A DNA stretch of 64,000 bases from an uncultured Lachnospiraceae bacterium (GTDB lineage Bacteria > Bacillota > Clostridia > Lachnospirales > Lachnospiraceae): positions 1 through 64,000 of the forward strand of contig CAJUMV010000008.1 of NCBI GenBank assembly GCA_910587715.1, given 5' to 3'. The translations under genes were made by a program, and so were the position numbers. Of the stretch, positions 1 through 7,467 are shown piece after piece. Positions within the stretch are counted from its first letter, which is position 1; the number at the start of each line of letters is the position of its first letter. The notes beneath the pieces are model-generated. The model did no database searches. It was given only the letters and a program-made list of their open reading frames with translations, and had not been told where the DNA came from.

Positions 1-35
1 CAAGTTTCTGGTGGTATTTTCTACGCTATTTTTTC

Positions 36-433
36 TTATTTTTCGGACAGTCTCCGTGTTTTTTCATAGGGTTCAAAGTCAACTGTATCACTTAATGTTT
101 TAACAACCACATACTTACAGTCTCTCTGCATCAAGTAACTTTCCACAGCCCGATACAACGCTTTTCCTACGCCAATATGCTGATATTCCGAAAGTACACC
201 ACACACAAATATCTCACCCGTATGCTGATAATGCGTCTTTACAGAGAAAAAGCCAATACACTGTTCTTGCTGATTGAACGCAGCATAATAAGGAAGTTCC
301 TTCACTTTTTCCGCATACTCGTCAACCGCTTCCTTATTTCCAAACCACGCTGGCAACATTTCTAAAATTTCTTTTGTATAAAATGACTTTTTTCGTTATT
401 ACCGACTTCCATAATACAAATATCATCTGGCAT
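36..433 (-). pseudogene. GNAT acetyltransferase, frameshifted and truncated
   Basis: A GNAT-family N-acetyltransferase remnant directly after prfA. The natural start is the ATG at 433, with GGGGAG overlapping the prfA end. That frame reads MPDDICIMEVGNNE and then hits a stop near 364. The rest (KSFYTKEILEMLPAWFG onward) continues in another frame, which the track-style start at 359 picks up. The switch lies in a run of six A near 385, so a one-base loss there explains it. The acetyl-CoA loop is visible as YQHIGVGKALYRAVESYL. The C-terminus stops early at YEKTRRLSEK, where the family normally continues about 30 residues through an FYxxMGF strand. It is probably inactive unless the A-run is a sequencing error or slippage site. 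The acceptor substrate is unknown. Confidence 0.6.
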
Positions 434-434
434 T

Positions 435-1511
435 TCAATTCTCCCCCATCTTCACCAGCTTCGCCGCTTGATCCGCCGCGATACACGCGTCCAGTATCTC
501 CTGAATATCCCCGTTCATCACCTTATCCAGCTTGTAGATGGTCAGATTGATGCGGTGGTCGGTGACGCGTCCCTGCGGGAAGTTATAGGTCCGAATCTTC
601 TCGGAGCGGTCGCCCGTGCCAATCTGGCTTCTGCGAAGCTCCGCCTCCGCGTCATGCCGCTGCTGCTGCTCGATATCGTAGAGCTTTGCCTTTAACAGCG
701 CGAACGCCTTCGCCTTATTCTGAATCTGGGATTTTTCGGTCTGGCTGTAAACCACGATCCCCGTGGGATAGTGGGTCAGGCGCACCGCCGAATCCGTGGT
801 GTTCACGCACTGCCCCCCGTTTCCCGACGCCCTCATGACGTCAATTCGTATATCCTTATCTTCAATTACAATATCAATGTCGTCGTCCACCTCGGGCATC
901 ACCGCCACGCTGATGGTGGAAGTGTGGATGCGCCCGCCGGACTCCGTCTCCGGCACACGCTGTACCCGGTGCACACCGCTCTCATACTTAAGTACTGAGT
1001 ACGCACCCTGTCCCGTCACCATAAAGGTCACGCTCTTCATACCGCCGATGCCGATTTCCTCCACTTCCATGGTCTCCACCTTCCAGCGGCGTCCCTCCGC
1101 ATAGTGCACGTACATGCGGTAAATTTCCGCCGCAAAGAGAGCCGCCTCGTCGCCGCCCGCCCCCGCGCGGATCTCCACGATCACGTTTTTATCGTCGTTG
1201 GGGTCCTTGGGCAGAAGAAGGATTTTCAGCTCGCGCTCCAGCTCCTCCACACGCTTCTTCGCCTCGGCAAGCTCCTCCTTCAGCATTTCCCGCATATCGT
1301 CGTCGGATTCCTCGTCAAGCATACCAAGGCTGTCCTCGATATCCTGATTGCACTTTTTATATTCTTTATAAGCATTAACTACAGGAGTCAAATCGCTCTG
1401 CTCCTTCATCAACGCCCGAAACCGCTCCTGGTTATCCGCCACGGTCGGTTCACTCAGCTCATTCATGATCTCCTCAAACTTCCTGAGCAGATCTTCCAAT
1501 TTATCAAACAT
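435..1511 (-). CDS. prfA: peptide chain release factor 1
   Basis: Class I release factor (358 aa) that recognises UAA and UAG in the ribosomal A site and triggers peptidyl-tRNA hydrolysis. Visible are the GGQ catalytic motif (about residues 232-234, context GNGGQCVNTTDSAVR), the RF1-type PxT stop-recognition tripeptide as PET (about 187-189), and the AGAGGDEAA domain-2 motif. I chose the ATG at 1511 (MFDKLEDLL, the usual RF1 start) because GGAGG lies 5 nt upstream. A GTG at 1532 would add seven atypical residues. It lies downstream of prmC, which methylates the GGQ glutamine, so enzyme and substrate are co-expressed. The stop overlaps the region of the GNAT pseudogene start. Confidence 0.97.
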   Translation of the reverse strand: MFDKLEDLLRKFEEIMNELSEPTVADNQERFRALMKEQSDLTPVVNAYKEYKKCNQDIEDSLGMLDEESDDDMREMLKEELAEAKKRVEELERELKILLLPKDPNDDKNVIVEIRAGAGGDEAALFAAEIYRMYVHYAEGRRWKVETMEVEEIGIGGMKSVTFMVTGQGAYSVLKYESGVHRVQRVPETESGGRIHTSTISVAVMPEVDDDIDIVIEDKDIRIDVMRASGNGGQCVNTTDSAVRLTHYPTGIVVYSQTEKSQIQNKAKAFALLKAKLYDIEQQQRHDAEAELRRSQIGTGDRSEKIRTYNFPQGRVTDHRINLTIYKLDKVMNGDIQEILDACIAADQAAKLVKMGEN

Positions 1512-1590
1512 AACTACCTCCGGCTGTCTCACAGCTATCCCTACAATTTATATTATCTAACCGCCGTTCCTTAACCGCGTCAATCGCCCG

Positions 1591-2451
1591 CTACCCGAAC
1601 CAGCTCCCGTACACAACCCGGTCAAGCCCGGCAAAATCTTTCACTACCTCAACCTCCCAGAAGCCCGCCGCCTCCATAATGCTGCGCACATCCTCCGCCT
1701 GCTCACAGCCAATCTCAAAAAACAGCATACCGCCGCCGTCTAAATATGCCCCGGCGTCCCCCGCTATTCTACGATAAAAAGCAAGACCGTCCGCCCCGCC
1801 GTCAAGCGCCATCACCGGCTCATGCTCCCGCACCTCCGGCATCAGCGTATCAATAACATCTGTTTTTATATAGGGGGGATTCGACACGATGATGTCAAAC
1901 CGCTCCTCAAGCCCCGCAAACAAGTCCCCTTCCAGAAACCGCGCTTTCATCTCCGGGCGTTCCACCCGCAGCCTCTCCTGATTATCTCTTGCCACCGCCA
2001 GCGCCCGCTCCGACAAGTCCACACCGACGCCCTCGCAGTCATTGGAATAATGCAGGAGACTCAAAAGAATACAGCCCGAACCGGTACACAAATCCAGAAT
2101 CCGCATCCCGTCATGTAAGTGCCTCATCACTTCCTCTACCAGCACTTCCGTATCCTGCCGCGGCACCAGCACATCTTCGTTGACTTGAAAAGTCAATCCC
2201 ATAAAATCCTGTTCACCCGTCAAGTGCTGCAGCGGCACATGCGCCGCACGCTCTCCGACCAGTTCCCTGTATCTCCCGTATTCCTCTGTCGAAATCTCTC
2301 TTTCCCCATGCGCAAGCAGCGTATTCCGATCCGTCCCGCACACAAACTCCAGCAGAAGCCTCGCGTCCAGTTCCGCCTCCTCAATCCCAGCTTCCCCAAG
2401 CCGCGCCGCACCCTCCTTATACACCCCATTATACGTCAGGTTTCCATCCAT
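1591..2451 (-). CDS. prmC: release factor glutamine N5-methyltransferase
   Basis: SAM-dependent methyltransferase (286 aa) that modifies the glutamine of the GGQ motif in RF1/RF2 in the cytoplasm. It has an N-terminal helical substrate-binding domain, a SAM-binding loop LDLCTGSGC (about 119-127) and the catalytic NPPY motif (191-194), followed by the family block EVREHEPVMALDGG. Length is normal for PrmC. It lies about 80 bp upstream of prfA on the same strand, the usual pairing in Firmicutes. The gap to the upstream DUF1385 gene carries two 30-bp direct repeats. Confidence 0.96.
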   Translation of the reverse strand: MDGNLTYNGVYKEGAARLGEAGIEEAELDARLLLEFVCGTDRNTLLAHGEREISTEEYGRYRELVGERAAHVPLQHLTGEQDFMGLTFQVNEDVLVPRQDTEVLVEEVMRHLHDGMRILDLCTGSGCILLSLLHYSNDCEGVGVDLSERALAVARDNQERLRVERPEMKARFLEGDLFAGLEERFDIIVSNPPYIKTDVIDTLMPEVREHEPVMALDGGADGLAFYRRIAGDAGAYLDGGGMLFFEIGCEQAEDVRSIMEAAGFWEVEVVKDFAGLDRVVYGSWFG

Positions 2452-2487
2452 TCCTACATCCCCGCAGAGTCAACTTCTCGATATATA

Positions 2488-2578
2488 CACAATCAGCGCA
2501 GCGAAGCGTCCGCGTCCTCTCCCCACTACCTTCCGCTTTCCCACCACGCACAACCAGCACAGCGAAGCGTCCGCGTCC
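2488..2578. repeat. two 30-bp direct repeats
   Basis: Two near-identical 30-bp units at 2488-2517 and 2549-2578, starts 61 bp apart, share the core cagcgaagcgtccgcgtcc and differ at two positions. A shorter echo (gcttcgctgc) occurs at the 3' end of the DUF1385 gene. They fill the 171-bp gap between DUF1385 and prmC, which holds no gene. A related gcgaagc-containing sequence occurs in the 117-bp repeat at 25.6 kb. Function is unknown. Confidence 0.7.
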
Positions 2579-2622
2579 GCCCTACACCGCCCGCGCGTCC
2601 GAATCGCCAAATAGCTTCGCTG

Positions 2623-3594
2623 CTACCCCTCCATCCAGCTCTCGTCCACCTCGTACCCGAACGTCTCTTTGATATATCCCTTCCAGTCAAAGACCGCTTC
2701 CACCGCGGCAATCGCCACTTCCACCATACTTTCATCCGGCTCTCTCGTGGTCAGCCGCTGCAGCCACATACCCGGCGCAGAGATCATCCGCACAAGGATA
2801 TTATTGCTCTTTCCCGCAAGCCGTATGATTTCGTAGGAAATCCCCGCAATCACGGGAATCAGCGCCACCCTGATTAAAATACGGTAAACGGGATTCTCCA
2901 CGCGGATAAAGAAAAACAAAATCACGCTGACAAACATGACAAACAAAAGAAAGCTCGTACCGCAGCGCCTGTGCTGCTTGGAGCAGCGCATCACTTCCTT
3001 CACGGTAAGGGGCGCTCCCTTCTCGATACAGTTGATGCATTTATGTTCCGCACCGTGATACATATAGACTCGCCTGATATCTTTCATCAGGGAAATCGCC
3101 AGCACATAGCCCACAAAAATCACAATCCTAAGCGCGCCCTCCAAAATCGCCATAAACGATGCGCTTCTGATATATTCCTCAAACAGTGAGGTGACAAAGT
3201 ACGGCAGTATCATAAAAATGCCGATCGCCAGCGCCAGGGAAAACAGCATCACAATCCCGTTAAACACCTTTTCCGCCTTATCCTTGAAAATTCTGTTAAA
3301 AGCCTTATCCGCCGCCGTCTCCTTTGCCTCTTCATCCTCATAAAAGGACGCGGAGAAGTTCAGGCAGCGCATCCCTAAAACGAGAGAATCAATAAACTGG
3401 AACACGCCTCTGACAAAGGGAATATCCAGGAGCTTGCTGCCGTGAATCACACTGTGATAGTGCTCCACTTCCACCTCAATCTCGCCGTCGGGCTTCCTCA
3501 CCGCCACCGCGTACTGTTCCTTATTCTTCATCATAATGCCTTCCAGAACCGCCTGCCCGCCGATTCCGGAATATTTTAATTTTCTCTTTGCCAT
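2623..3594 (-). CDS. DUF1385 family membrane protein
   Basis: A 323-aa protein of the DUF1385 family, recognised by its N-terminal GIGGQAVLEGIMM signature, the central HGAEHKCINC block and SKQHRRCGTSFLLF. At least four hydrophobic segments make it a membrane protein. The conserved His/Cys residues suggest metal binding, and the biochemical role is not established. I start at the ATG at 3594 (MAKRKLKYSG), which has AAAGGTG upstream, and not at the GTG nine bases earlier. It sits in the rpmE-prmC interval, where this family is commonly found in Clostridia, which suggests but does not prove a link to translation. Confidence 0.88.
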   Translation of the reverse strand: MAKRKLKYSGIGGQAVLEGIMMKNKEQYAVAVRKPDGEIEVEVEHYHSVIHGSKLLDIPFVRGVFQFIDSLVLGMRCLNFSASFYEDEEAKETAADKAFNRIFKDKAEKVFNGIVMLFSLALAIGIFMILPYFVTSLFEEYIRSASFMAILEGALRIVIFVGYVLAISLMKDIRRVYMYHGAEHKCINCIEKGAPLTVKEVMRCSKQHRRCGTSFLLFVMFVSVILFFFIRVENPVYRILIRVALIPVIAGISYEIIRLAGKSNNILVRMISAPGMWLQRLTTREPDESMVEVAIAAVEAVFDWKGYIKETFGYEVDESWMEG

Positions 3595-3643
3595 TGCAAT
3601 CACCTTTCATCGAGCAAGGCAGCTCCTGCCTTACTCGCGCGCC

Positions 3644-3686
3644 GGGCACCCGTCAGCTTTAGCTGACAAATTTCCTTTGGGTGCCC
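3644..3686. other. nested inverted repeat
   Basis: Outer arms gggcaccc (3644-3651) and gggtgccc (3679-3686) enclose a second perfect stem, gtcagct (3652-3658) with agctgac (3661-3667). With the terminator hairpin at 3703-3730 it makes the rpmE-DUF1385 gap a run of stem-loops. It may separate expression of the ribosomal protein from the downstream genes. Folding was judged by eye only. Confidence 0.55.
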
Positions 3687-3702
3687 GTGTGCATAAGAAG
3701 AG

Positions 3703-3731
3703 AAAAGGTTGAGATAAGACTCAACCTTTTT
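3703..3731 (-). terminator. intrinsic terminator after rpmE
   Basis: The stem is aaaaggttgag paired with ctcaacctttt around a 6-nt loop. On the minus strand it is followed by a T-rich tail (CTCTTCTTAT), 13 bp after the rpmE stop. It probably ends or attenuates rho-rpmE transcription before DUF1385-prmC-prfA. Its near symmetry means it could act in both directions. Confidence 0.75.
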
Positions 3732-3743
3732 CGTACCCTGCAT

Positions 3744-3950
3744 TTATTTGTTTTCCACACCGTATTTCCGATTAAACTTATCAATACGACCGCGAGCCTG
3801 TGCCGTCTTCTGCTGTCCTGTATAGAACGAATGGCACTTGGAGCAAACCTCCACATGAATCTCGGGCTTCGTGGAACCTGTCACAAAGGTATTGCCGCAG
3901 TTACATGTTACCGTTGCCTGATAATACTCAGGATGAATTCCTTCTCTCAT
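3744..3950 (-). CDS. rpmE: 50S ribosomal protein L31
   Basis: A 68-aa ribosomal protein bL31 starting MREGIHPEYYQATV. The CNCG and CSKC pairs supply the zinc ligands of the zinc-containing (C+) L31 form, followed by the family signature CHSFYTGQQK. AAAGGAG precedes the ATG. It lies directly downstream of rho and upstream of DUF1385. Where a C- paralogue exists the C+ form is typically the zinc-replete one. No paralogue is in this window. Confidence 0.97.
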   Translation of the reverse strand: MREGIHPEYYQATVTCNCGNTFVTGSTKPEIHVEVCSKCHSFYTGQQKTAQARGRIDKFNRKYGVENK

Positions 3951-4089
3951 CGCTATATCTTACTCCTTTCTCAGCCTGCGTATTTACGCCCTGCGCGTAA
4001 ACCTGCCGTTGAAAGCATACGCTTCAAATCACACAGCTTTTATATTCTAGCATAGGATTTTCGGGGATGCAAGCCCTTTTTCACATTAT

Positions 4090-5451
4090 TTATATGAACT
4101 TCATTTTTTTGACCATATTCACAAATTCCTGGTTGTTTCTGGTCTTGGCAAACATATCCACGACCCGCTCCACAGCTTCGTCCGCCTTCATGCCGTTGAA
4201 TGCCTTGCGGATGACGTTGATGGCTTCCAGCTCATCGGGATTTAAGAGCAGATCCTCTCTTCTGGTGCTGGATTTCGGAATATCGATGGCAGGGAACACT
4301 CTCTTCTCGGAAAGTTTTCTGTCAAGCACCATTTCCATATTGCCCGTGCCCTTAAATTCCTCATAAATCACATCATCCATCTTACTGCCCGTCTCCACGA
4401 GCGCCGTCGCCAGAATCGTCAGGCTGCCGCCCTCACGCATGTTACGCGCCGCGCCGAAGAAACGCTTCGGCATGTGCAGCGCCGCCGGGTCAAGACCGCC
4501 AGACAGCGTACGCCCGCTGGGCGGAACGACCAGATTGTAAGCTCTCGTCAGACGGGTAATGCTGTCTAAGAGAATCACCACGTCCTTCTTATGCTCTACC
4601 AGACGCTTCGCGCGCTCAATCACCATCTCGGACACTCTCTTGTGGTGCTCGGGTAGCTCGTCAAAGGTGGAATAAATCACTTCCACATTCGGTCCTTCAA
4701 TGGCTTCCTTGATATCCGTCACTTCCTCGGGGCGCTCATCAATCAGCAAAATAATCAGATGCGAGTCCGGCGCGGTTCTCGTAATGGACTTCGCCACCTC
4801 TTTTAATAAGGTTGTCTTACCTGCTTTCGGCGGGGACACGATCATACCTCTCTGCCCCTTGCCGACAGGACTCATCAAATCCATAATCCGCATAGCCACC
4901 GTACAGCCCGGCGTTTCTAATTTCAGACGTTCATTCGGGAAAATCGGAGTCATATTCTCGAAATTTACCCGGCGCATCGCTATTTCCGGCGGATAACCGT
5001 TGATGGTCTTTACATACAAAAGTGCGCTGAACTTCTCGTTCTGCGTCTTAATCCTCGTGTTGCCCTCCAGAATATCCCCCGTCTTCAGACCAAAACGGCG
5101 GATTTGGCTGGGCGCCACATAAACGTCATGCTCGCCGGGCAGATAATTCTCGCAGCGGATAAAGCCAAAGCCGTCGCTCATAACCTCCAGAATACCGCTG
5201 GCGGTAATGCCGCTGTCAAGCTCCGCGGGATACTTCTCCTCCTCCCCGGACTCCGCCTTCTTCGCAGGCGCAGCGGGTGTCACCACAGATTTTACAGCCA
5301 CTTCCTTCCCTGCCGCCTTGTCCTTCTCGTCCTCCTTGAGCATCGCTTCGACGATCTGCGCCTTCTTCATGGTGGAAGTGCCCTTGATTCCTCTCGATTT
5401 CGCGATTTCCTTTAAGTCCGCAAGCGCCAGTGATTCATACTTTTCTCTCAT
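4090..5451 (-). CDS. rho: transcription termination factor Rho
   Basis: Hexameric RNA-dependent ATPase and helicase (453 aa). Order of parts: an N-terminal Rho_N (SAP-like) helical domain (1-40), a short Lys/Ala/Glu-rich linker (about 40-78), the cold-shock-like RNA-binding domain with SDGFGFIR (about 92-99), Walker A PPKAGKTTLL (about 207-216), Walker B VVILLDSITRL and the C-terminal Q/R-loop region. The linker is short, unlike the long insertions of some actinobacterial Rho proteins. It heads the rho-rpmE-DUF1385-prmC-prfA run and has about 150 nt of leader after a TATAAT box. Confidence 0.97.
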   Translation of the reverse strand: MREKYESLALADLKEIAKSRGIKGTSTMKKAQIVEAMLKEDEKDKAAGKEVAVKSVVTPAAPAKKAESGEEEKYPAELDSGITASGILEVMSDGFGFIRCENYLPGEHDVYVAPSQIRRFGLKTGDILEGNTRIKTQNEKFSALLYVKTINGYPPEIAMRRVNFENMTPIFPNERLKLETPGCTVAMRIMDLMSPVGKGQRGMIVSPPKAGKTTLLKEVAKSITRTAPDSHLIILLIDERPEEVTDIKEAIEGPNVEVIYSTFDELPEHHKRVSEMVIERAKRLVEHKKDVVILLDSITRLTRAYNLVVPPSGRTLSGGLDPAALHMPKRFFGAARNMREGGSLTILATALVETGSKMDDVIYEEFKGTGNMEMVLDRKLSEKRVFPAIDIPKSSTRREDLLLNPDELEAINVIRKAFNGMKADEAVERVVDMFAKTRNNQEFVNMVKKMKFI

Positions 5452-5604
5452 AAATTCCTCCCATGTTATGTTCTATTCTCATTGCGTAAGCTCATTACTT
5501 TTCAAAATCACAGCATGTCTGTCACATCTATATCTATACAGCTCTTTCGTCCGGGGATTGCGTGCCTGATACGACTCAGAAAAGATTTATGCCTGTATTG
5601 GTTT

Positions 5605-5610
5605 ATTATA
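5605..5610 (-). promoter_or_regulatory. -10 box upstream of rho
   Basis: A perfect TATAAT on the minus strand, about 150 nt before the rho start. No good -35 hexamer is visible 16-18 nt upstream, so the promoter call is partial. The long leader would suit the attenuation-type autoregulation known for rho genes. Confidence 0.4.
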
Positions 5611-5666
5611 CACCATCTTTTCCAAAATAGAAAGTCTTTTTTCTGAAATAAAAAGGCGGATGGATA

Positions 5667-5695
5667 TTGCAGAGAAATTTTAAATATTATAAGAT
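5667..5695 (+). promoter_or_regulatory. possible promoter of the malic enzyme gene
   Basis: TTGCAG and TAAGAT are separated by 17 bp, about 55 bp upstream of the ATG, in an AT-rich stretch. Both hexamers are imperfect. The 298-bp gap between rho and the malic enzyme gene holds these divergent promoters and no other gene. Confidence 0.3.
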
Positions 5696-5749
5696 AATAG
5701 TCGCAAAGGAAAAACGGCATATAACAATCAAAGAAAATGAGGTACTGCT

Positions 5750-6904
5750 ATGACAACCAACGAAAAGGCGCTTGCCCTGCACGAAAAATGGCGTGGCAAG
5801 CTGGAAACAGTCTCCAAGACACCCGTTAAGACCCGCGAGGATCTCTCCCTCGCCTATACGCCCGGCGTGGCGGAGCCGTGCAAAGTAATCGCACAGGACA
5901 GAGAAGCCGCTTACACCTACACATGGAAATCCAACACCGTTGCCGTGGTATCCGACGGCAGCGCAGTCCTCGGACTCGGCAACATCGGTCCTCACGCCGC
6001 TATGCCCGTGATGGAGGGCAAGGCGGTGCTGTTCAAGGAATTTGGCGGCGTCAACGCCGTGCCCATCTGTCTGGATACGCAGGACACGGAAGAAATCATC
6101 AAAGCCGTAACTTATCTTGCGCCGGGCTTCGGCGGCATCAATCTGGAAGACATCAGCGCCCCCCGCTGCTTTGAAATCGAGGAACGGCTGAAAGAAATAC
6201 TGGATATCCCCGTTTTCCACGACGACCAGCACGGCACCGCTATTGTAGTACTTGCCGGCATTATCAACGGTTTAAAGGTTGTGGGCAAAAAGAAGGAGGA
6301 CTGTAAGGTCGTCGTAAACGGCGCGGGCAGCGCGGGCGTGGCAATCACCAAGCTGCTTCTGACCTACGGCTTCCCCCATGTCATCATGTGCGACAAGGTC
6401 GGCATCATCGGCAAAGACACCGAAGGACTGAACTGGATGCAGCAGAAAATGACGGAGGTGACCAATCCCGACAACTTAAGCGGCACGCTGGCGGATGCCC
6501 TCAAAGGCGCGGATATCTTCGTCGGCGTCTCCGCTCCAAATATCGTAACACCTGATATGGTATCCTCCATGAACCGGGATTCCATCCTCTTTGCCATGGC
6601 AAATCCCGTGCCGGAAATTATGCCGGACGCGGCAAAAGCCGCAGGCGCGCGAGTCGTGGGAACCGGACGCTCCGACTTCCCCAATCAGGTCAACAACGTG
6701 GTCGCCTTCCCCGGCATCTTCAAAGGCGCGCTGGAAGGCCGTGCCGTACAGATTACGGAAGAAATGAAGTTAGCGGCAGCGCAAGCGATCGCAGCCCTCG
6801 TCCCCGACGACCGGTTAAACGAGGACAACATCATGCCCGAAGCCTTCGACCCGCAGGTGGCGGAGGTGGTCGCCGAAGCGGTAAAGTCGCATATTAAGAG
6901 ATAA
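5750..6904 (+). CDS. malic enzyme (NAD(P)-dependent malate decarboxylase)
   Basis: A 384-aa short-form malic enzyme that converts malate to pyruvate, CO2 and NAD(P)H. The N-terminal malic domain has the catalytic tyrosine block LAYTPGVAEPC (about 34-44), EGKAVLFKEFGG with the catalytic lysine (about 88-99) and metal-binding FHDDQHGTAIV. The Rossmann domain starts with VVNGAGSAGVAI (about 188-199). It lacks the phosphotransacetylase-like extension of long MaeB proteins and resembles Bacillus YtsJ. Cofactor preference cannot be read. GAGG lies before the ATG. DUF4364 follows 34 bp later. Confidence 0.93.
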   Translation: MTTNEKALALHEKWRGKLETVSKTPVKTREDLSLAYTPGVAEPCKVIAQDREAAYTYTWKSNTVAVVSDGSAVLGLGNIGPHAAMPVMEGKAVLFKEFGGVNAVPICLDTQDTEEIIKAVTYLAPGFGGINLEDISAPRCFEIEERLKEILDIPVFHDDQHGTAIVVLAGIINGLKVVGKKKEDCKVVVNGAGSAGVAITKLLLTYGFPHVIMCDKVGIIGKDTEGLNWMQQKMTEVTNPDNLSGTLADALKGADIFVGVSAPNIVTPDMVSSMNRDSILFAMANPVPEIMPDAAKAAGARVVGTGRSDFPNQVNNVVAFPGIFKGALEGRAVQITEEMKLAAAQAIAALVPDDRLNEDNIMPEAFDPQVAEVVAEAVKSHIKR

Positions 6905-6938
6905 ATAATATTACGCATGTTATCTAAGAGGAGACATT

Positions 6939-7454
6939 ATGGCACAGGACCCTTTAACACTCTATAAACTAATCACGCTCTACATGCTTGACCGGGTCTC
7001 CTTTCCGCTCACGAGAGCGCAGATCGGCGATTTTATCTTAGGACATGACTACACGAACTTCCTGACTCTGCAGCAGGTAATCGCGGAGCTGATTGACGCG
7101 GAGCTGATTCGCGCAAAATCCCTGCGAAACCGGACTTATCTGGAGATTACGGAGGAAGGGCAGAGCACGCTCTCCTATTTCGGCAACCGCATAGGCGACT
7201 CCATCAAGGCGGACATCGCCGCCTTTTTTGCTGATCACGAAATGGACATGCGCAGCGAATCAGCCGTCCGGGCAGACTATTACAAGTCCACCTCTGGCGA
7301 GTTTGAAGCGCATCTTCTTGTAAAAGAAAAGGACGTGACAGTGGTGGATATCACCCTGTCCGTCCCTGATGAAGATACGGCAGCCGCCATCTGCGCCAAC
7401 TGGCAGACGAAAAACCAGCGTATTTATCAATATCTGGTTTCCCAATTATTTTAA
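6939..7454 (+). CDS. DUF4364 family winged-helix protein
   Basis: A 171-aa protein matching DUF4364 of Clostridia: an N-terminal winged-helix-like domain (ITLYMLDRVSFPLTRAQIGDFIL ... YLEITEEGQ, about residues 10-80) followed by a mixed alpha/beta domain ending at LVSQLF. It is probably a DNA-binding regulator, but no target is known. AAGAGGAG precedes the ATG. It lies 34 bp after the malic enzyme gene and may share its transcript. It converges with the DUF5722 gene, with only 13 bp between stops and no terminator visible. Confidence 0.8.
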   Translation: MAQDPLTLYKLITLYMLDRVSFPLTRAQIGDFILGHDYTNFLTLQQVIAELIDAELIRAKSLRNRTYLEITEEGQSTLSYFGNRIGDSIKADIAAFFADHEMDMRSESAVRADYYKSTSGEFEAHLLVKEKDVTVVDITLSVPDEDTAAAICANWQTKNQRIYQYLVSQLF

Positions 7455-7467
7455 TCCGCCCGTACCT

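Noticed and set aside
5687..6232. 181-codon minus-strand frame
   Set aside because: Antisense to the malic enzyme N-terminus, whose motifs are intact on the plus strand.
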